Source of the DNA: Eudoraea sp.
GTDB taxonomy: Bacteria; Bacteroidota; Bacteroidia; Flavobacteriales; Flavobacteriaceae
Assembly: GCA_024639765.1 (NCBI GenBank)
Contig: JAHEHU010000010.1
Location: forward strand, 1 to 50,247
DNA length: 50,247 nucleotides
Direction of reading: 5' to 3'
Shown here: positions 1-8,200 of the stretch, piece by piece
Layout of the letters: the number at the start of each line of letters is the position of its first letter
How positions within the stretch are numbered: the stretch's first letter is position 1
Program-made: the position numbers and the translations under genes
Notes under the pieces: generated by a model
The model's database searches: none
Told to the model about the DNA's origin: nothing
What the model saw: only the letters and a program-made list of their open reading frames with translations

Positions 1-2
1 AC

Positions 3-308
3 CATCCTTACTATATAAAAAGGGAATACGGGAACTATGTTTATGTGCATAGACCCCTTAAGTTTATAGAAAATAATAAAACCAGAAATAAGGTCATCTT
101 TGATTTCACTATAGAAGGCAGAGGTCGCGAAAAGAAGGAATTGCTATTTCTTTCAACCAATTCTCTTAACCAAGCGGAGTATGATAAATTCAAAGAAGAA
201 GACAAGGTTCCTTATACCCTCCTGAAGCAATTTGAACCGTCTATCTGGCAAAACAATCAGATTATAGAACCTCTGGAAGAAATGAAGAATTTCAAAGTGA
301 CCAACTAA
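3..308 (+). CDS. C-terminal part of an unrecognised protein (cut by the window start)
   Basis: The reading frame is open from base 3 to a TAA at 306-308, giving at least 101 residues with no stop. The GTG at 45 is only an internal codon, so the gene begins before the window. The visible part is soluble and charged (lysine and glutamate rich), with no membrane segment or cysteine. It ends in a segment reading WQNNQIIEPLEEMKNF, a tail that may be family-specific but which I cannot place. It converges on the ferredoxin gene with only 6 nt between stop codons. I do not assign a function. Confidence 0.6.
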   Translation, partial: HPYYIKREYGNYVYVHRPLKFIENNKTRNKVIFDFTIEGRGREKKELLFLSTNSLNQAEYDKFKEEDKVPYTLLKQFEPSIWQNNQIIEPLEEMKNFKVTN

Positions 309-314
309 ACAAAC

Positions 315-668
315 TTATCCGTCCGGATGCATAAAACGTTGCTTACCTAGCAATTCTTCCTCGGTCTCTACCCTGTCCTCGTCTGGAACACAACAATCTA
401 CGGGACAAACCGCTGCGCATTGCGGCTCTTCATGGAAACCCATACACTCTGTACATTTATCAGGGGATATGTAGTATATTTCATCGCTTATGGGCTCTTG
501 TATATCGTCTGCACTCACTTTTTTGCCATTGGGTAAAACTACCTCTCCTTTGAGGGAAGTGCCATCGCTGTAGCGCCATTCGTCCGCCCCTTCGTAAATA
601 GCAGTATTAGGGCATTCTGGCTCACAAGCCCCACAGTTAATACACTCATCTGTTATAATAATAGCCAT
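315..668 (-). CDS. Ferredoxin with two [4Fe-4S] clusters
   Basis: This is a small soluble electron carrier of about 117 residues. The first cluster motif is at C9-x2-C12-x2-C15-x3-C19-P, right after the start. The second half carries CTEC, then after a short insertion [10 protein letters not shown], giving the second set of ligands. A 35-40 residue insertion separates the two motifs, as in the Bacteroidota dicluster ferredoxins. I chose the ATG at 668 because the family begins [10 protein letters not shown]..; the upstream ATG at 719 would add 17 unlikely residues. It is divergent from the acyl-CoA reductase gene, about 125 nt apart, and the pairing suggests, but does not prove, a shared reductive role. 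Confidence 0.9.
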   Translation of the reverse strand: MAIIITDECINCGACEPECPNTAIYEGADEWRYSDGTSLKGEVVLPNGKKVSADDIQEPISDEIYYISPDKCTECMGFHEEPQCAAVCPVDCCVPDEDRVETEEELLGKQRFMHPDG

Positions 669-746
669 AATCTTCTTTTTCGTATTAGCAATTTTAGTAA
701 CTGAAGGAAACCCTGTCATTTCCGACTAACTTTTCTCTCAGTTTCA

Positions 747-754
747 TACTTTTG
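747..754 (+). promoter_or_regulatory. Bacteroidota -7 box upstream of the acyl-CoA reductase gene
   Basis: TACTTTTG matches the consensus TAnnTTTG exactly and lies 39 nt before the ATG at 794. No clear -33 TTTG is visible, so the call rests on the -7 box and its position. Confidence 0.5.
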
Positions 755-793
755 CGGCAAAGGTAATGCCGAAACATATTTTGTACAAATATA

Positions 794-1852
794 ATGGGGA
801 CCCCGGAACAAAGAATACAAGCATTTGTTAAACTTGGTGAATTTCTACGCGCCTACGATGGTTATAAATTGGGTAAGCCCTCACCCCCTCATTGGCAAAA
901 AAGCTTCTCTGAACTTGATGCTGTCGTTACCATTTCGGGCCATAAAAACGGATGGTTTACAGAAGAAAATCTACTGTTTGCCTTTAGTGCCTGGGGAAAG
1001 GTTTTAACACTCCAAGGTATTAAGGATTGGCTTTCTGCCTATACCCTTACTGAAAATGCAGCTAAACAAGTTGCCATCATTATGGCGGGTAACATTCCGC
1101 TCGTAGGATTTCACGATCTCCTTGCAGTGGTTCTGACAGGGAACACCGCTGTGATCAAGCCATCATCTAATGAAACCGACATTCTCCCTTTCTTTATAGC
1201 TTTACTTGAACTATTTGAGCCCACTCTGAAGGGAACTATGATGATCAATAAAGGAACCTTATCGGGCTTTGATATAGTGATCGCTACCGGCAGCAATAAC
1301 ACATCCCGGTATTTTGAATATTACTTTGGTCATAAACCCAACATTATTCGGAAAAACAGGAATAGTGTGGCTGTTTTAACCGGTTCGGAATCCAAAGATC
1401 AATTAACTGCCCTTGGGGAGGATATTTTCAGATATTTTGGCTTGGGCTGCAGGAGTGTGAGCAAGCTTTTTGTTCCGAAAGGATATAACTTTGAGCTATT
1501 TTTTGAAGCAATAGAACCTTATTCATTTTTAAAGGAGCATCACAAGTACCACAACAACTACGATTACAATAAGGCAGTCTATTTAATGAGTGAGTTCCCT
1601 TTTTTAGATAATGGTTTTTTTATGCTAAAAGAGGATGATCACTACGCCTCGCCTATTGGTTCGGTCTTCTATGAACAATATTCTTCGCTGAATTCTCTTT
1701 TAGAAAAATTGGAACAGGAAAGAGACCAAATACAATGTATTGTATCGCAAGGTGTACTTCAAAGTGAAATACCATTTGGCCTTACGCAAACCCCCGCGAT
1801 TACAGATTATGCAGATAATGTGGATACTGTTGAATTCTTGTTAAAAACATAA
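794..1852 (+). CDS. LuxC-like acyl-CoA reductase
   Basis: The 352-residue protein resembles the acyl-CoA reductase (LuxC) branch of the aldehyde dehydrogenase superfamily, which reduces acyl-CoA or acyl thioesters to aldehydes with NADPH. Supporting features are a segment MAGNIPLVGFHD followed by GNTAVIKPSS, typical of the cofactor-binding half, and GLGCRSVSKLFVP near residues 215-228, which holds the candidate catalytic cysteine. It is shorter than LuxC of luminous bacteria (about 480 residues), as is usual for Bacteroidota members. No lux genes are nearby. It precedes serC on the same strand by 78 nt and is divergent from a ferredoxin. The physiological substrate is unknown to me. Confidence 0.8.
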   Translation: MGTPEQRIQAFVKLGEFLRAYDGYKLGKPSPPHWQKSFSELDAVVTISGHKNGWFTEENLLFAFSAWGKVLTLQGIKDWLSAYTLTENAAKQVAIIMAGNIPLVGFHDLLAVVLTGNTAVIKPSSNETDILPFFIALLELFEPTLKGTMMINKGTLSGFDIVIATGSNNTSRYFEYYFGHKPNIIRKNRNSVAVLTGSESKDQLTALGEDIFRYFGLGCRSVSKLFVPKGYNFELFFEAIEPYSFLKEHHKYHNNYDYNKAVYLMSEFPFLDNGFFMLKEDDHYASPIGSVFYEQYSSLNSLLEKLEQERDQIQCIVSQGVLQSEIPFGLTQTPAITDYADNVDTVEFLLKT

Positions 1853-1888
1853 GACAATTATTCCCGAATTACCCCTGCTATCTCAGCT

Positions 1889-1896
1889 TATTTTTG
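1889..1896 (+). promoter_or_regulatory. Bacteroidota -7 box upstream of serC
   Basis: TATTTTTG matches TAnnTTTG exactly, 34 nt before the serC ATG. It suggests serC can be transcribed independently of the upstream reductase gene. Confidence 0.5.
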
Positions 1897-1930
1897 GACC
1901 TTTACGCTTGCAAAAAACGGCAACAACTCT

Positions 1931-2995
1931 ATGAAAAAACACAATTTTAGCGCAGGCCCTTGTATTCTTCCTGCCGAGGTTATGCAAAAAGCGGCCGCCG
2001 CAGTACTGGAACTAGACGGAATAGGCCTTTCTCTTATAGAAATTTCACATCGAAGCAAAGAATTTGTAGCAATCATGGACCAGGCCAGATCATTGGCCCT
2101 GGAACTTTTAGGCTTAGATGGAAAAGGGTATCAGGCTTTGTACCTGCAAGGAGGTGCAAGTCTTCAGTTTACTATGGTAGCTTATAACCTGCTGGAAAAT
2201 AAGGCAGGATATCTCAATACGGGTACATGGGCCGATAAGGCCTTGAAGGAGGCTAAAATCATGGGCAATGCTATTGAACTGGCTTCCTCCAAGGATAAAA
2301 ATTTCAATTTTATACCAAAAGATTTTGATATTCCTGACGATCTGGATTATGTACACCTAACTTCCAATAATACCATCTACGGAACTCAAATAAAGAAATT
2401 CCCCACGACCAAGGTTCCAATGGTCTGTGATATGAGTTCAGATATCTTTTCCCGGCAGTTAGATTTCTCAAAATTCGACCTTATTTATGCAGGTGCCCAA
2501 AAGAATATGGGTCCGGCCGGCACTACCCTGATCATTGTAAAAGAAGATCTCCTGGGCAAGGTTACCAGAAAAATTCCTTCCATGTTAAATTATCAGGTTC
2601 ATATTGCCAAAGAAAGCATGTTCAATACACCAGCTGTATTTCCGGTATATGTGAGTATGCTTACCCTGCAATGGCTAAAGGATATGGGCGGTATTGCGGC
2701 CATTGAGGAAGTCAATGAGAAAAAGGCGAAACTTATATATTCGGAGATCGATCTTAATCCTCTTTTTCAGGGATTTGCAAACAAAGAGGATCGCTCAAAC
2801 ATGAATGCCACCTTTACGCTAAAAGATGAAAAGTTGAAAGACACTTTTGATGCTATGTGGAAAGAAGCTGGTATCAATGGCCTTAACGGTCACCGTTCAG
2901 TTGGTGGGTACAGGGCATCTATGTACAACGCCTTATCTTTAGAAAGTGTGGGCGTGCTTGTGGATATAATGAGTGATCTGGAACGAAAAGCCTAG
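1931..2995 (+). CDS. serC: Phosphoserine aminotransferase
   Basis: SerC transfers an amino group from glutamate to 3-phosphohydroxypyruvate, giving O-phospho-L-serine. It is a cytoplasmic PLP enzyme of class V aminotransferases. The N-terminus KHNFSAGPCILP is the family signature, and the PLP lysine is K191 in YAGAQKNMGPAG. The C-terminal GLNGHRSVGGYRASMYNA is also typical. The length, 354 residues, is normal. A serA-like gene follows after 28 nt, forming a serine biosynthesis pair. Its product may also feed cysteate synthesis (see 39156-40196). Confidence 0.96.
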   Translation: MKKHNFSAGPCILPAEVMQKAAAAVLELDGIGLSLIEISHRSKEFVAIMDQARSLALELLGLDGKGYQALYLQGGASLQFTMVAYNLLENKAGYLNTGTWADKALKEAKIMGNAIELASSKDKNFNFIPKDFDIPDDLDYVHLTSNNTIYGTQIKKFPTTKVPMVCDMSSDIFSRQLDFSKFDLIYAGAQKNMGPAGTTLIIVKEDLLGKVTRKIPSMLNYQVHIAKESMFNTPAVFPVYVSMLTLQWLKDMGGIAAIEEVNEKKAKLIYSEIDLNPLFQGFANKEDRSNMNATFTLKDEKLKDTFDAMWKEAGINGLNGHRSVGGYRASMYNALSLESVGVLVDIMSDLERKA

Positions 2996-3023
2996 CGAAA
3001 TTAAAATCTTACATACATAAGAG

Positions 3024-3980
3024 ATGAGCAAAAAAATACTAGCCAATGACGGCATCTCCAATAGCGGGATACAAGCCCTTGAAACAGCCGGTTTTGAGGT
3101 GTTGACCACCACGGTAGCACAGGAACAACTTGTTAATTTTATAAATGAACAGAACATCGTCGGACTCCTGGTTCGAAGTGCTACTCAGGTTCGAAGTGAG
3201 TTGATTGATGCCTGTCCAAACCTAAAATTAATTGGCCGGGGTGGAGTTGGTATGGACAATATAGATGTGGCCTATGCCAAAGAGAAGGGCATACATGTTA
3301 TCAATACACCCGCTTCCTCTTCCAGTTCTGTAGCCGAGCTGGTCTTTGCACATTTGTTTGGTGGTGTTCGTTTTCTTTATGATGCAAATAGAAATATGCC
3401 ACTGGAAGGCGATAAGAATTTTAAGGTTTTAAAAAAGAATTACGGGAAAGGAACCGAGTTAAGAGGCAAAACTCTTGGGGTTATTGGATTTGGCAGGATA
3501 GGTCAGGCAACAGCTAAAATTGCCCTTGGTATTGGCATGAAGGTTATCTTTTATGATCCGTTCATTGAGGAAGCAAAAATAGAGCTGACATTTTTTGATG
3601 GCCAAACCCTATCCTTTTCTCTTCAGAACAGTACCAAAGAAGAAATTTTAAAAACTTCTGATTTTATTACACTTCATGTCCCTGCCCAAAAAGAATACGT
3701 TATCGGGAAAAAAGAAATGGAGATGATGAAGCCGGGAGTTGGCCTTGTTAATGCTGCTCGCGGCGGGGTAATAGATGAGGTGGCACTGGTAGATGCTATT
3801 GATAAGGGTAAAGTAGCCTTCGCAGGATTAGATGTATTTGAATCAGAGCCCGTACCTGAGATCAGAATATTAATGCATCCAAAGATCTCTTTATCTCCTC
3901 ATATAGGAGCTGCAACAGGCGAAGCACAGGACAGGATAGGAACCGAACTCGCTGATCAGATCATTAGCCTGCTTCAGTAA
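3024..3980 (+). CDS. serA: D-3-phosphoglycerate dehydrogenase-like D-2-hydroxyacid dehydrogenase
   Basis: This NAD-dependent enzyme likely oxidises 3-phosphoglycerate to 3-phosphohydroxypyruvate, the step before SerC. The NAD-binding loop is G155-F-G-R-I-G160, preceded by a catalytic domain containing GRGGVGMDNID. The segment NAARGGVIDE and the later SPHIGAATGEA hold the expected arginine, glutamate and histidine regions. At 318 residues it lacks the C-terminal ACT regulatory domain of long SerA proteins, so serine feedback through ACT is not expected. Substrate assignment rests mainly on linkage to serC; other D-2-hydroxyacids are possible. Confidence 0.88.
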   Translation: MSKKILANDGISNSGIQALETAGFEVLTTTVAQEQLVNFINEQNIVGLLVRSATQVRSELIDACPNLKLIGRGGVGMDNIDVAYAKEKGIHVINTPASSSSSVAELVFAHLFGGVRFLYDANRNMPLEGDKNFKVLKKNYGKGTELRGKTLGVIGFGRIGQATAKIALGIGMKVIFYDPFIEEAKIELTFFDGQTLSFSLQNSTKEEILKTSDFITLHVPAQKEYVIGKKEMEMMKPGVGLVNAARGGVIDEVALVDAIDKGKVAFAGLDVFESEPVPEIRILMHPKISLSPHIGAATGEAQDRIGTELADQIISLLQ

Positions 3981-4038
3981 GACCTTAAAAAAACTATAAA
4001 TAGCATATATTGCGTCAAAACAAACAAATTCAATACCT

Positions 4039-4671
4039 ATGTCTGGATTATTAGATTTATTAAGCGGCCCAATGGGCAAACAATTGATTAGTGGGGTTGC
4101 CGGACAAACTGGTCAACCCGAAGATAAAACAGCCGACGTTTTAAGTATGGCGATGCCTCTTTTGCTTGGGGCTATGAAAAAAAATACATCCGACCCTCAG
4201 AGTGCGGCTGGACTCATAAATGCGTTGTCCTCTAAGCATAATGGGAGTATTTTGGATGATCTTGGCGGTCTTTTTCAAGGTGGTGTACAAAATGATGTTA
4301 TGAAGGATGGAGCCGGAATCCTTGGTCACGTGCTTGGCAACAAACAAGCAACAGTTGAAAATGCTCTAAGTCAGAAATCTGGGTTAGATGCAGGTAGTGT
4401 AGCACAGATATTAAAAATTGCTGCGCCTATAGTTATGGGCTTCCTGGGAAGACAGAAAGCACAGGGAAATGTGAGTGATGCCAACGGGCTTAGTTCCTTG
4501 TTGGGATCTATGCTGGGTGGTCAACCACAGCAAAATCAAAGTCTGATCACCAGTCTTATTGATGCAGACGGAGATGGAAGTGTTTTAGACGATGTAGCCG
4601 GAATGGTTTTGGGTTCAAAAGACAAAAAAGGCGGCCTGGGAGGTATGTTGGGCGGCTTGTTTGGAAAATAA
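4039..4671 (+). CDS. DUF937 protein
   Basis: The 210-residue protein has the composition of DUF937: glycine, leucine and methionine rich, with MSGLLDLLSGPMGKQLI at the start and LLGAMKKNT near residue 50. Two internal repeats are visible: GSILDDLGGLF around residue 75 and DADGDGSVLDDVAGMV around residue 175. The second looks like an EF-hand or dockerin-type loop (DxDxDG). The tail GGLGGMLGGLFGK is typical. There is no signal peptide. The molecular function is not known to me. A strong terminator follows. Confidence 0.8.
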   Translation: MSGLLDLLSGPMGKQLISGVAGQTGQPEDKTADVLSMAMPLLLGAMKKNTSDPQSAAGLINALSSKHNGSILDDLGGLFQGGVQNDVMKDGAGILGHVLGNKQATVENALSQKSGLDAGSVAQILKIAAPIVMGFLGRQKAQGNVSDANGLSSLLGSMLGGQPQQNQSLITSLIDADGDGSVLDDVAGMVLGSKDKKGGLGGMLGGLFGK

Positions 4672-4700
4672 CGGCCAAAACCTTTATTGATATTTAACGG

Positions 4701-4730
4701 AACCGTCCGGACAACCCAGACGGTTTTTTT
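4701..4730 (+). terminator. Intrinsic terminator after the DUF937 gene
   Basis: A 7-bp stem, AACCGTC (4701-4707) with GACGGTT (4719-4725), an 11-nt loop, and a run of T to 4730. It ends the serC-serA-DUF937 transcription block before the lipoprotein gene. Confidence 0.8.
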
Positions 4731-4746
4731 GTATCTTATTGGTACT

Positions 4747-5220
4747 ATGAGAAGTAAATGGAACATTAGAACAAAACGCTTGGCGTTCGTTTGTGTACTC
4801 TGCGCCTTTCCGATTTTTTTTGGGTGCCTTGGAACAAAAACAACACCTGATATTTCGGACGAGGAAAAACAGGTATTTACCACGGAGGTAGCCGATACTG
4901 TAGCCATATCGGATCCCGAATCTAACTATGAGATCATTATTATAGAACCGGGTTTTAACGTTTGGTTGCAATCAGTTGCGCGCCCTGAAGGATATTACTC
5001 CCAGACCTTTATGGAAAACAGGAACAGGCTTTATGTTATTGAGTGGAACAATAGAGTAGTGAATGCATTACAATACAATCCGCAGTTGTATGAACTTCAG
5101 ATCAATTATGATCCCTTGGTAGATTATGGCTATGAAGTAAACTACAAACTTTACAATTACTTTATTTACTTCCAACGCAAGTATAATCAACGCCTGGGTC
5201 CCTTTGCTCCTAGAATCTAA
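4747..5220 (+). CDS. DUF6146 family lipoprotein
   Basis: A 157-residue predicted lipoprotein. The N-terminus has basic residues, a hydrophobic stretch and a lipobox ending FFGC, so it should be lipid-anchored in the cell envelope. The mature part has the pattern WLQSVARPEGYYS..FMENRNRLYV..WN, then NYDPLVDYGYEVNYKLYNYFIYFQRKYNQRLG, split here by short gaps only in my reading; I recognise it as DUF6146. The ATG at 4747 was chosen because it starts directly at the signal sequence; a TTG at 4687 lies inside the terminator region and is rejected. The DUF6787 gene follows after 29 nt with its own -7 box. Confidence 0.75.
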   Translation: MRSKWNIRTKRLAFVCVLCAFPIFFGCLGTKTTPDISDEEKQVFTTEVADTVAISDPESNYEIIIIEPGFNVWLQSVARPEGYYSQTFMENRNRLYVIEWNNRVVNALQYNPQLYELQINYDPLVDYGYEVNYKLYNYFIYFQRKYNQRLGPFAPRI

Positions 5221-5225
5221 TTAAG

Positions 5226-5233
5226 TACCTTTG
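5226..5233 (+). promoter_or_regulatory. Bacteroidota -7 box upstream of the DUF6787 gene
   Basis: TACCTTTG matches TAnnTTTG exactly, just after the DUF6146 stop codon and 16 nt before the next ATG. Confidence 0.45.
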
Positions 5234-5249
5234 ACGCCTTAAAAAGCAT

Positions 5250-5570
5250 ATGAAAGAACGCTTAAAAGAACGCTGGGGGATACAAAATACCTGGCAATTA
5301 CTGGTAATATTCTGGGTCTTTGCTATTACCGGCTCTGCCTCCGTTTATGTGGCAAAACCCTTTCTTAACTGGATAGGGATGTCGCGCGAGGCCTTTCCTG
5401 ACAGTTGGTGGAGCGGTTGGGTCTATTGGAGCTTGCGTATTTTACTTATCTTTCCTTTTTATCAAATACTACTGGTCTTTTTTGGATGGCTTTTTGGACA
5501 ATTTTCCTTCTTTTGGAATTTTGAGAAGAAGATGCTTCAGCGAATTGGTTTAGGGTTCCTTTTGAAATAA
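5250..5570 (+). CDS. DUF6787 small membrane protein
   Basis: A 106-residue protein starting MKERLKERWG, with two hydrophobic segments (around residues 17-36 and 60-85) separated by a short loop containing SWWSGWVYW. A tryptophan- and phenylalanine-rich ending (FFWNFEKKMLQRIG) follows. I recognise this as DUF6787, commonly adjacent to the DUF6146 lipoprotein in Flavobacteriia. It is likely an inner-membrane protein of unknown function. Confidence 0.7.
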   Translation: MKERLKERWGIQNTWQLLVIFWVFAITGSASVYVAKPFLNWIGMSREAFPDSWWSGWVYWSLRILLIFPFYQILLVFFGWLFGQFSFFWNFEKKMLQRIGLGFLLK

Positions 5571-5765
5571 TTAAAATTCTCTATACATAATTATAGCCCT
5601 GTAAATTACTGTTTTACAATGTAAAGCAGAGAGGGACAAAAATTGAGACCCTCATTACAGCCATCTTTATAGATTAAAAGCAGACTATATCTGAAATATT
5701 GGCCGAATTATACCCATTGGGGTAAACTACACTATTAAAAAGAAGATAAAAATAGGGCAATAAAA

Positions 5766-6062
5766 TTACTTCGAATTGATGACCTTCTTAGATCCTGGCC
5801 GGGAAAAGACAAAAGTATAAAGCCACATCAAGGTAAAACTTGGTATGAGATCTAAGCCCGGCAAAAGTTCCTCAATAAAAGTGACAATTCCTGCTACCTG
5901 GCCGGCTCTTCCCTTATACATTCTGGTCATTAACCAGGCTGCAAATGGCGCCCAGATCACATCGGAGAACTCCCCTATTCCAGGAATCATAAAGGATAAC
6001 ATACCAATTCCATCAAACAACAATCCCAGGAACAAGTATTTTAATTTATGTTGATCTTTCAT
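5766..6062 (-). CDS. Small membrane protein, conserved hypothetical
   Basis: A 98-residue protein with hydrophobic stretches around residues 9-45 and 55-88, interrupted by a short charged loop (RMYKGRAG). The first segment contains GLLFDGIGMLSFMIPGIGE and the later part LLPGLDLIPSFTLMWL. These glycine and proline kinked helices suggest two to three membrane passes. It lies downstream of folE on the same strand (70 nt) and may be cotranscribed. I do not recognise a named family and give no function. Confidence 0.7.
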   Translation of the reverse strand: MKDQHKLKYLFLGLLFDGIGMLSFMIPGIGEFSDVIWAPFAAWLMTRMYKGRAGQVAGIVTFIEELLPGLDLIPSFTLMWLYTFVFSRPGSKKVINSK

Positions 6063-6132
6063 CTAAGAATAAAAATACTTAAAACCTGTCTTAATGTCCA
6101 AACGAATAAATGAAGGAAAAAAAGTATACGAG

Positions 6133-6732
6133 TTACGACAATTTAGAACTGATGAGTTTCAGGAACTCATTTCTTGTTTCAATTTTTTCAAATTGTCCTC
6201 TAAATCCGGAGGTAGTAGTTACGGAGTTCTGTTTTTGAACACCACGCATCATCATGCACATGTGAGAAGCTTCTATAACCACAGCTACTCCTTTAGGCTT
6301 TAACGTTTCGTTGATACATTCTAAAATATCATGGGTAAGTCTCTCCTGTACTTGCAAACGCCGGGCAAAGACATCCACAACCCTGGGAATCTTACTAAGC
6401 CCCACAATTTGACCATTGGGTATGTAAGCGATATGAGCTTTTCCATAGAATGGCAGCATATGATGCTCACACAAAGAGTAGACCTCTATATCCTTTATTA
6501 TGACCATCTCATCATACGCTTCCTCAAACATGGCACTCTTAAGTATCTCTACCGCGTCTTGCTGATATCCCTGAGTTAAAAAGAGCATGGCCTTGGCTGC
6601 CCGTTCCGGAGTTTTTTGCAGCCCCTCACGGTCAACATCCTCACCAATTTCATCAAGGATCTTTGAATAGCGTTCTTTTACTTCATTTTTAATTGTGAGA
6701 TTATATTCTTCCAGATTTTTATATGGTGCCAT
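6133..6732 (-). CDS. folE: GTP cyclohydrolase I
   Basis: FolE converts GTP to 7,8-dihydroneopterin triphosphate, the first step of folate and pterin synthesis, in the cytoplasm. The zinc ligands are visible as C88 and H91 in [10 protein letters not shown] and C159 in [32 protein letters not shown] is the family core. The length, 199 residues, is typical of the short bacterial type, and the sequence around QNSVTTT supports active-site completeness. A -7 box lies about 70 nt upstream. Confidence 0.96.
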   Translation of the reverse strand: MAPYKNLEEYNLTIKNEVKERYSKILDEIGEDVDREGLQKTPERAAKAMLFLTQGYQQDAVEILKSAMFEEAYDEMVIIKDIEVYSLCEHHMLPFYGKAHIAYIPNGQIVGLSKIPRVVDVFARRLQVQERLTHDILECINETLKPKGVAVVIEASHMCMMMRGVQKQNSVTTTSGFRGQFEKIETRNEFLKLISSKLS

Positions 6733-6802
6733 ACGCTTAGTGCAGTTATCCCGAAATTAGTACTTCAATTTCTTTGTTTATTAATTTATAAGTATTCTTA
6801 AA

Positions 6803-6810
6803 CAAATTTA
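6803..6810 (-). promoter_or_regulatory. Bacteroidota -7 box upstream of folE
   Basis: On the minus strand the bases read TAAATTTG, an exact TAnnTTTG match, about 70 nt before the folE ATG. The rest of the 260-nt gap between folE and the ABC ATPase gene (6733-6992) is A/T-rich and I see no further gene in it. Confidence 0.45.
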
Positions 6811-6992
6811 CACAATTCTATGATGTTCATGTCTTTTTAACGTATAATTAGCATTGTATCAGCGCATATTAGCTCAGCATTCATAAGGTGTTTGCTGTCA
6901 TAGTGGTATATTTCCATTGAAACTATACACCCTCTTTGTATTTTGTAATAAGCAGTGTAATGTGTACTTTTCAGCGCCCAAAAGAAATAGGA

Positions 6993-7658
6993 ATGATCAG
7001 TGCCAGGAACATAAAAAAAAACTATGGAACACTCACGGTTTTAAAGGGAGTGGATATAGCCATTAAAAAAGGTGAGATAGTTTCTATCGTTGGGGCCTCA
7101 GGTGCCGGTAAAACTACCTTATTACAGATCTTGGGTACCCTGGACCATCAATCCAATCCGAAGGAAAGTGAACTAAATATCAATGAGGTTGAGGTTACCT
7201 CACTAAAGGATAAGGACCTGGCCCTGTTTAGAAATGAACATATCGGATTTATATTTCAGTTCCATCAATTATTGCCAGAATTTACAGCACTTGAGAATGT
7301 TTGTATCCCGGCTTATATAAAAAAATCACCGCCTCAGGAGGCGGAAATAAGAGCCAAAGAATTGCTTGATTTTTTGGGTCTGCAAGGTAGGCACCATCAC
7401 AAACCCAGTGAGCTTTCCGGCGGCGAACAACAACGGGTAGCAGTGGCACGAGCACTCATTAATAATCCTGCTGTTATCCTGGCTGATGAACCCAGTGGCA
7501 ACTTGGATTCAGAAAGTGCCGATATCCTTCATAAGCTGTTCTTTCAGTTACGAAAAGAATTTGGGCAAACCTTTGTGATCGTAACGCATAACGAAGAATT
7601 AGCAAATATGGCAGACAGAAAACTTACGATGGTAGATGGACAAATCGTAGATCACTAA
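6993..7658 (+). CDS. LolD-like ABC transporter ATPase
   Basis: A 221-residue nucleotide-binding subunit of the LolD/MacB type. Walker A is GASGAGKT (34-41), the signature is [15 protein letters not shown], and Walker B with its neighbour reads [12 protein letters not shown]. Such ATPases power lipoprotein release or envelope export with FtsX-type permeases. No permease gene is adjacent here, so its membrane partner is unknown. The ATG at 6993 gives the usual start [12 protein letters not shown]; the upstream TTG at 6936 is rejected. The stop overlaps the next ATG by one base (TAATG), implying coupling to the CPBP gene. Confidence 0.88.
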   Translation: MISARNIKKNYGTLTVLKGVDIAIKKGEIVSIVGASGAGKTTLLQILGTLDHQSNPKESELNINEVEVTSLKDKDLALFRNEHIGFIFQFHQLLPEFTALENVCIPAYIKKSPPQEAEIRAKELLDFLGLQGRHHHKPSELSGGEQQRVAVARALINNPAVILADEPSGNLDSESADILHKLFFQLRKEFGQTFVIVTHNEELANMADRKLTMVDGQIVDH

Positions 7659-8200
7659 TGTTAAGACATGTCTGGGAATTTGTTCGCAAACCAAGGTATA
7701 ATCCTTACTCCAATATAAATCCGCGATTAAAATTCAGGATTTTCCTCAATGTACTAGGCTGGAATTTTGTATTTGGCATAGGGCTCGTAATACTACTGGA
7801 GGGTCTTTCCCATCTTTTAGGCATAAACATTGGGGCACACAAAGCAGATGATCTGTTTCAAAAGTACTCTGCTATAACTATATTTTTTTTGATGGTACTT
7901 ATCGCTCCTGTTACCGAAGAATTCATATTCAGGGGTCCGCTCGTATTTTTTAAGCGATCTCACTACTTCCCATGGGTCTATTATTTTTCCTGTTTATTGT
8001 TCGGGTTGGTCCATTTAGGAAATTTTGAGAATGCTTACGATCTGCTATGGCTGGCTCCGTTTATGGTGGCACCACAAGTTGTCATGGGCTTCTTTCTGGG
8101 TTATTTAAGGGTCAGACTGGGGTTACATTATGCTATTTTCATGCACATGGCCCATAACGGCATTTTATTTCTTTTGATCAGTAGCGCTGAAATTTTATGA
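7658..8200 (+). CDS. CPBP-family intramembrane metalloprotease
   Basis: A 180-residue multi-pass membrane protein of the CPBP (CAAX protease / bacteriocin-processing, Abi) family. Motif 1 is E87-E88-x3-R92 in TEEFIFRG, motif 2 has H119 in GLVHLGNF, and motif 3 contains H163 and H166-N167. These fit the glutamate and histidine active-site set. Four or so hydrophobic helices are visible. Its substrate is unknown. It is coupled at both ends: TAATG with the ABC ATPase and ATGA with the TIGR02757 gene. Confidence 0.85.
   Translation: MLRHVWEFVRKPRYNPYSNINPRLKFRIFLNVLGWNFVFGIGLVILLEGLSHLLGINIGAHKADDLFQKYSAITIFFLMVLIAPVTEEFIFRGPLVFFKRSHYFPWVYYFSCLLFGLVHLGNFENAYDLLWLAPFMVAPQVVMGFFLGYLRVRLGLHYAIFMHMAHNGILFLLISSAEIL

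Noticed and set aside
6855-6905. A stretch with TTAGCTCAG that resembles a tRNA D-arm.
   Set aside because: No matching acceptor stem, anticodon arm or T-arm (no GGTTCGAATCC-like motif) follows, so it is not a tRNA gene.
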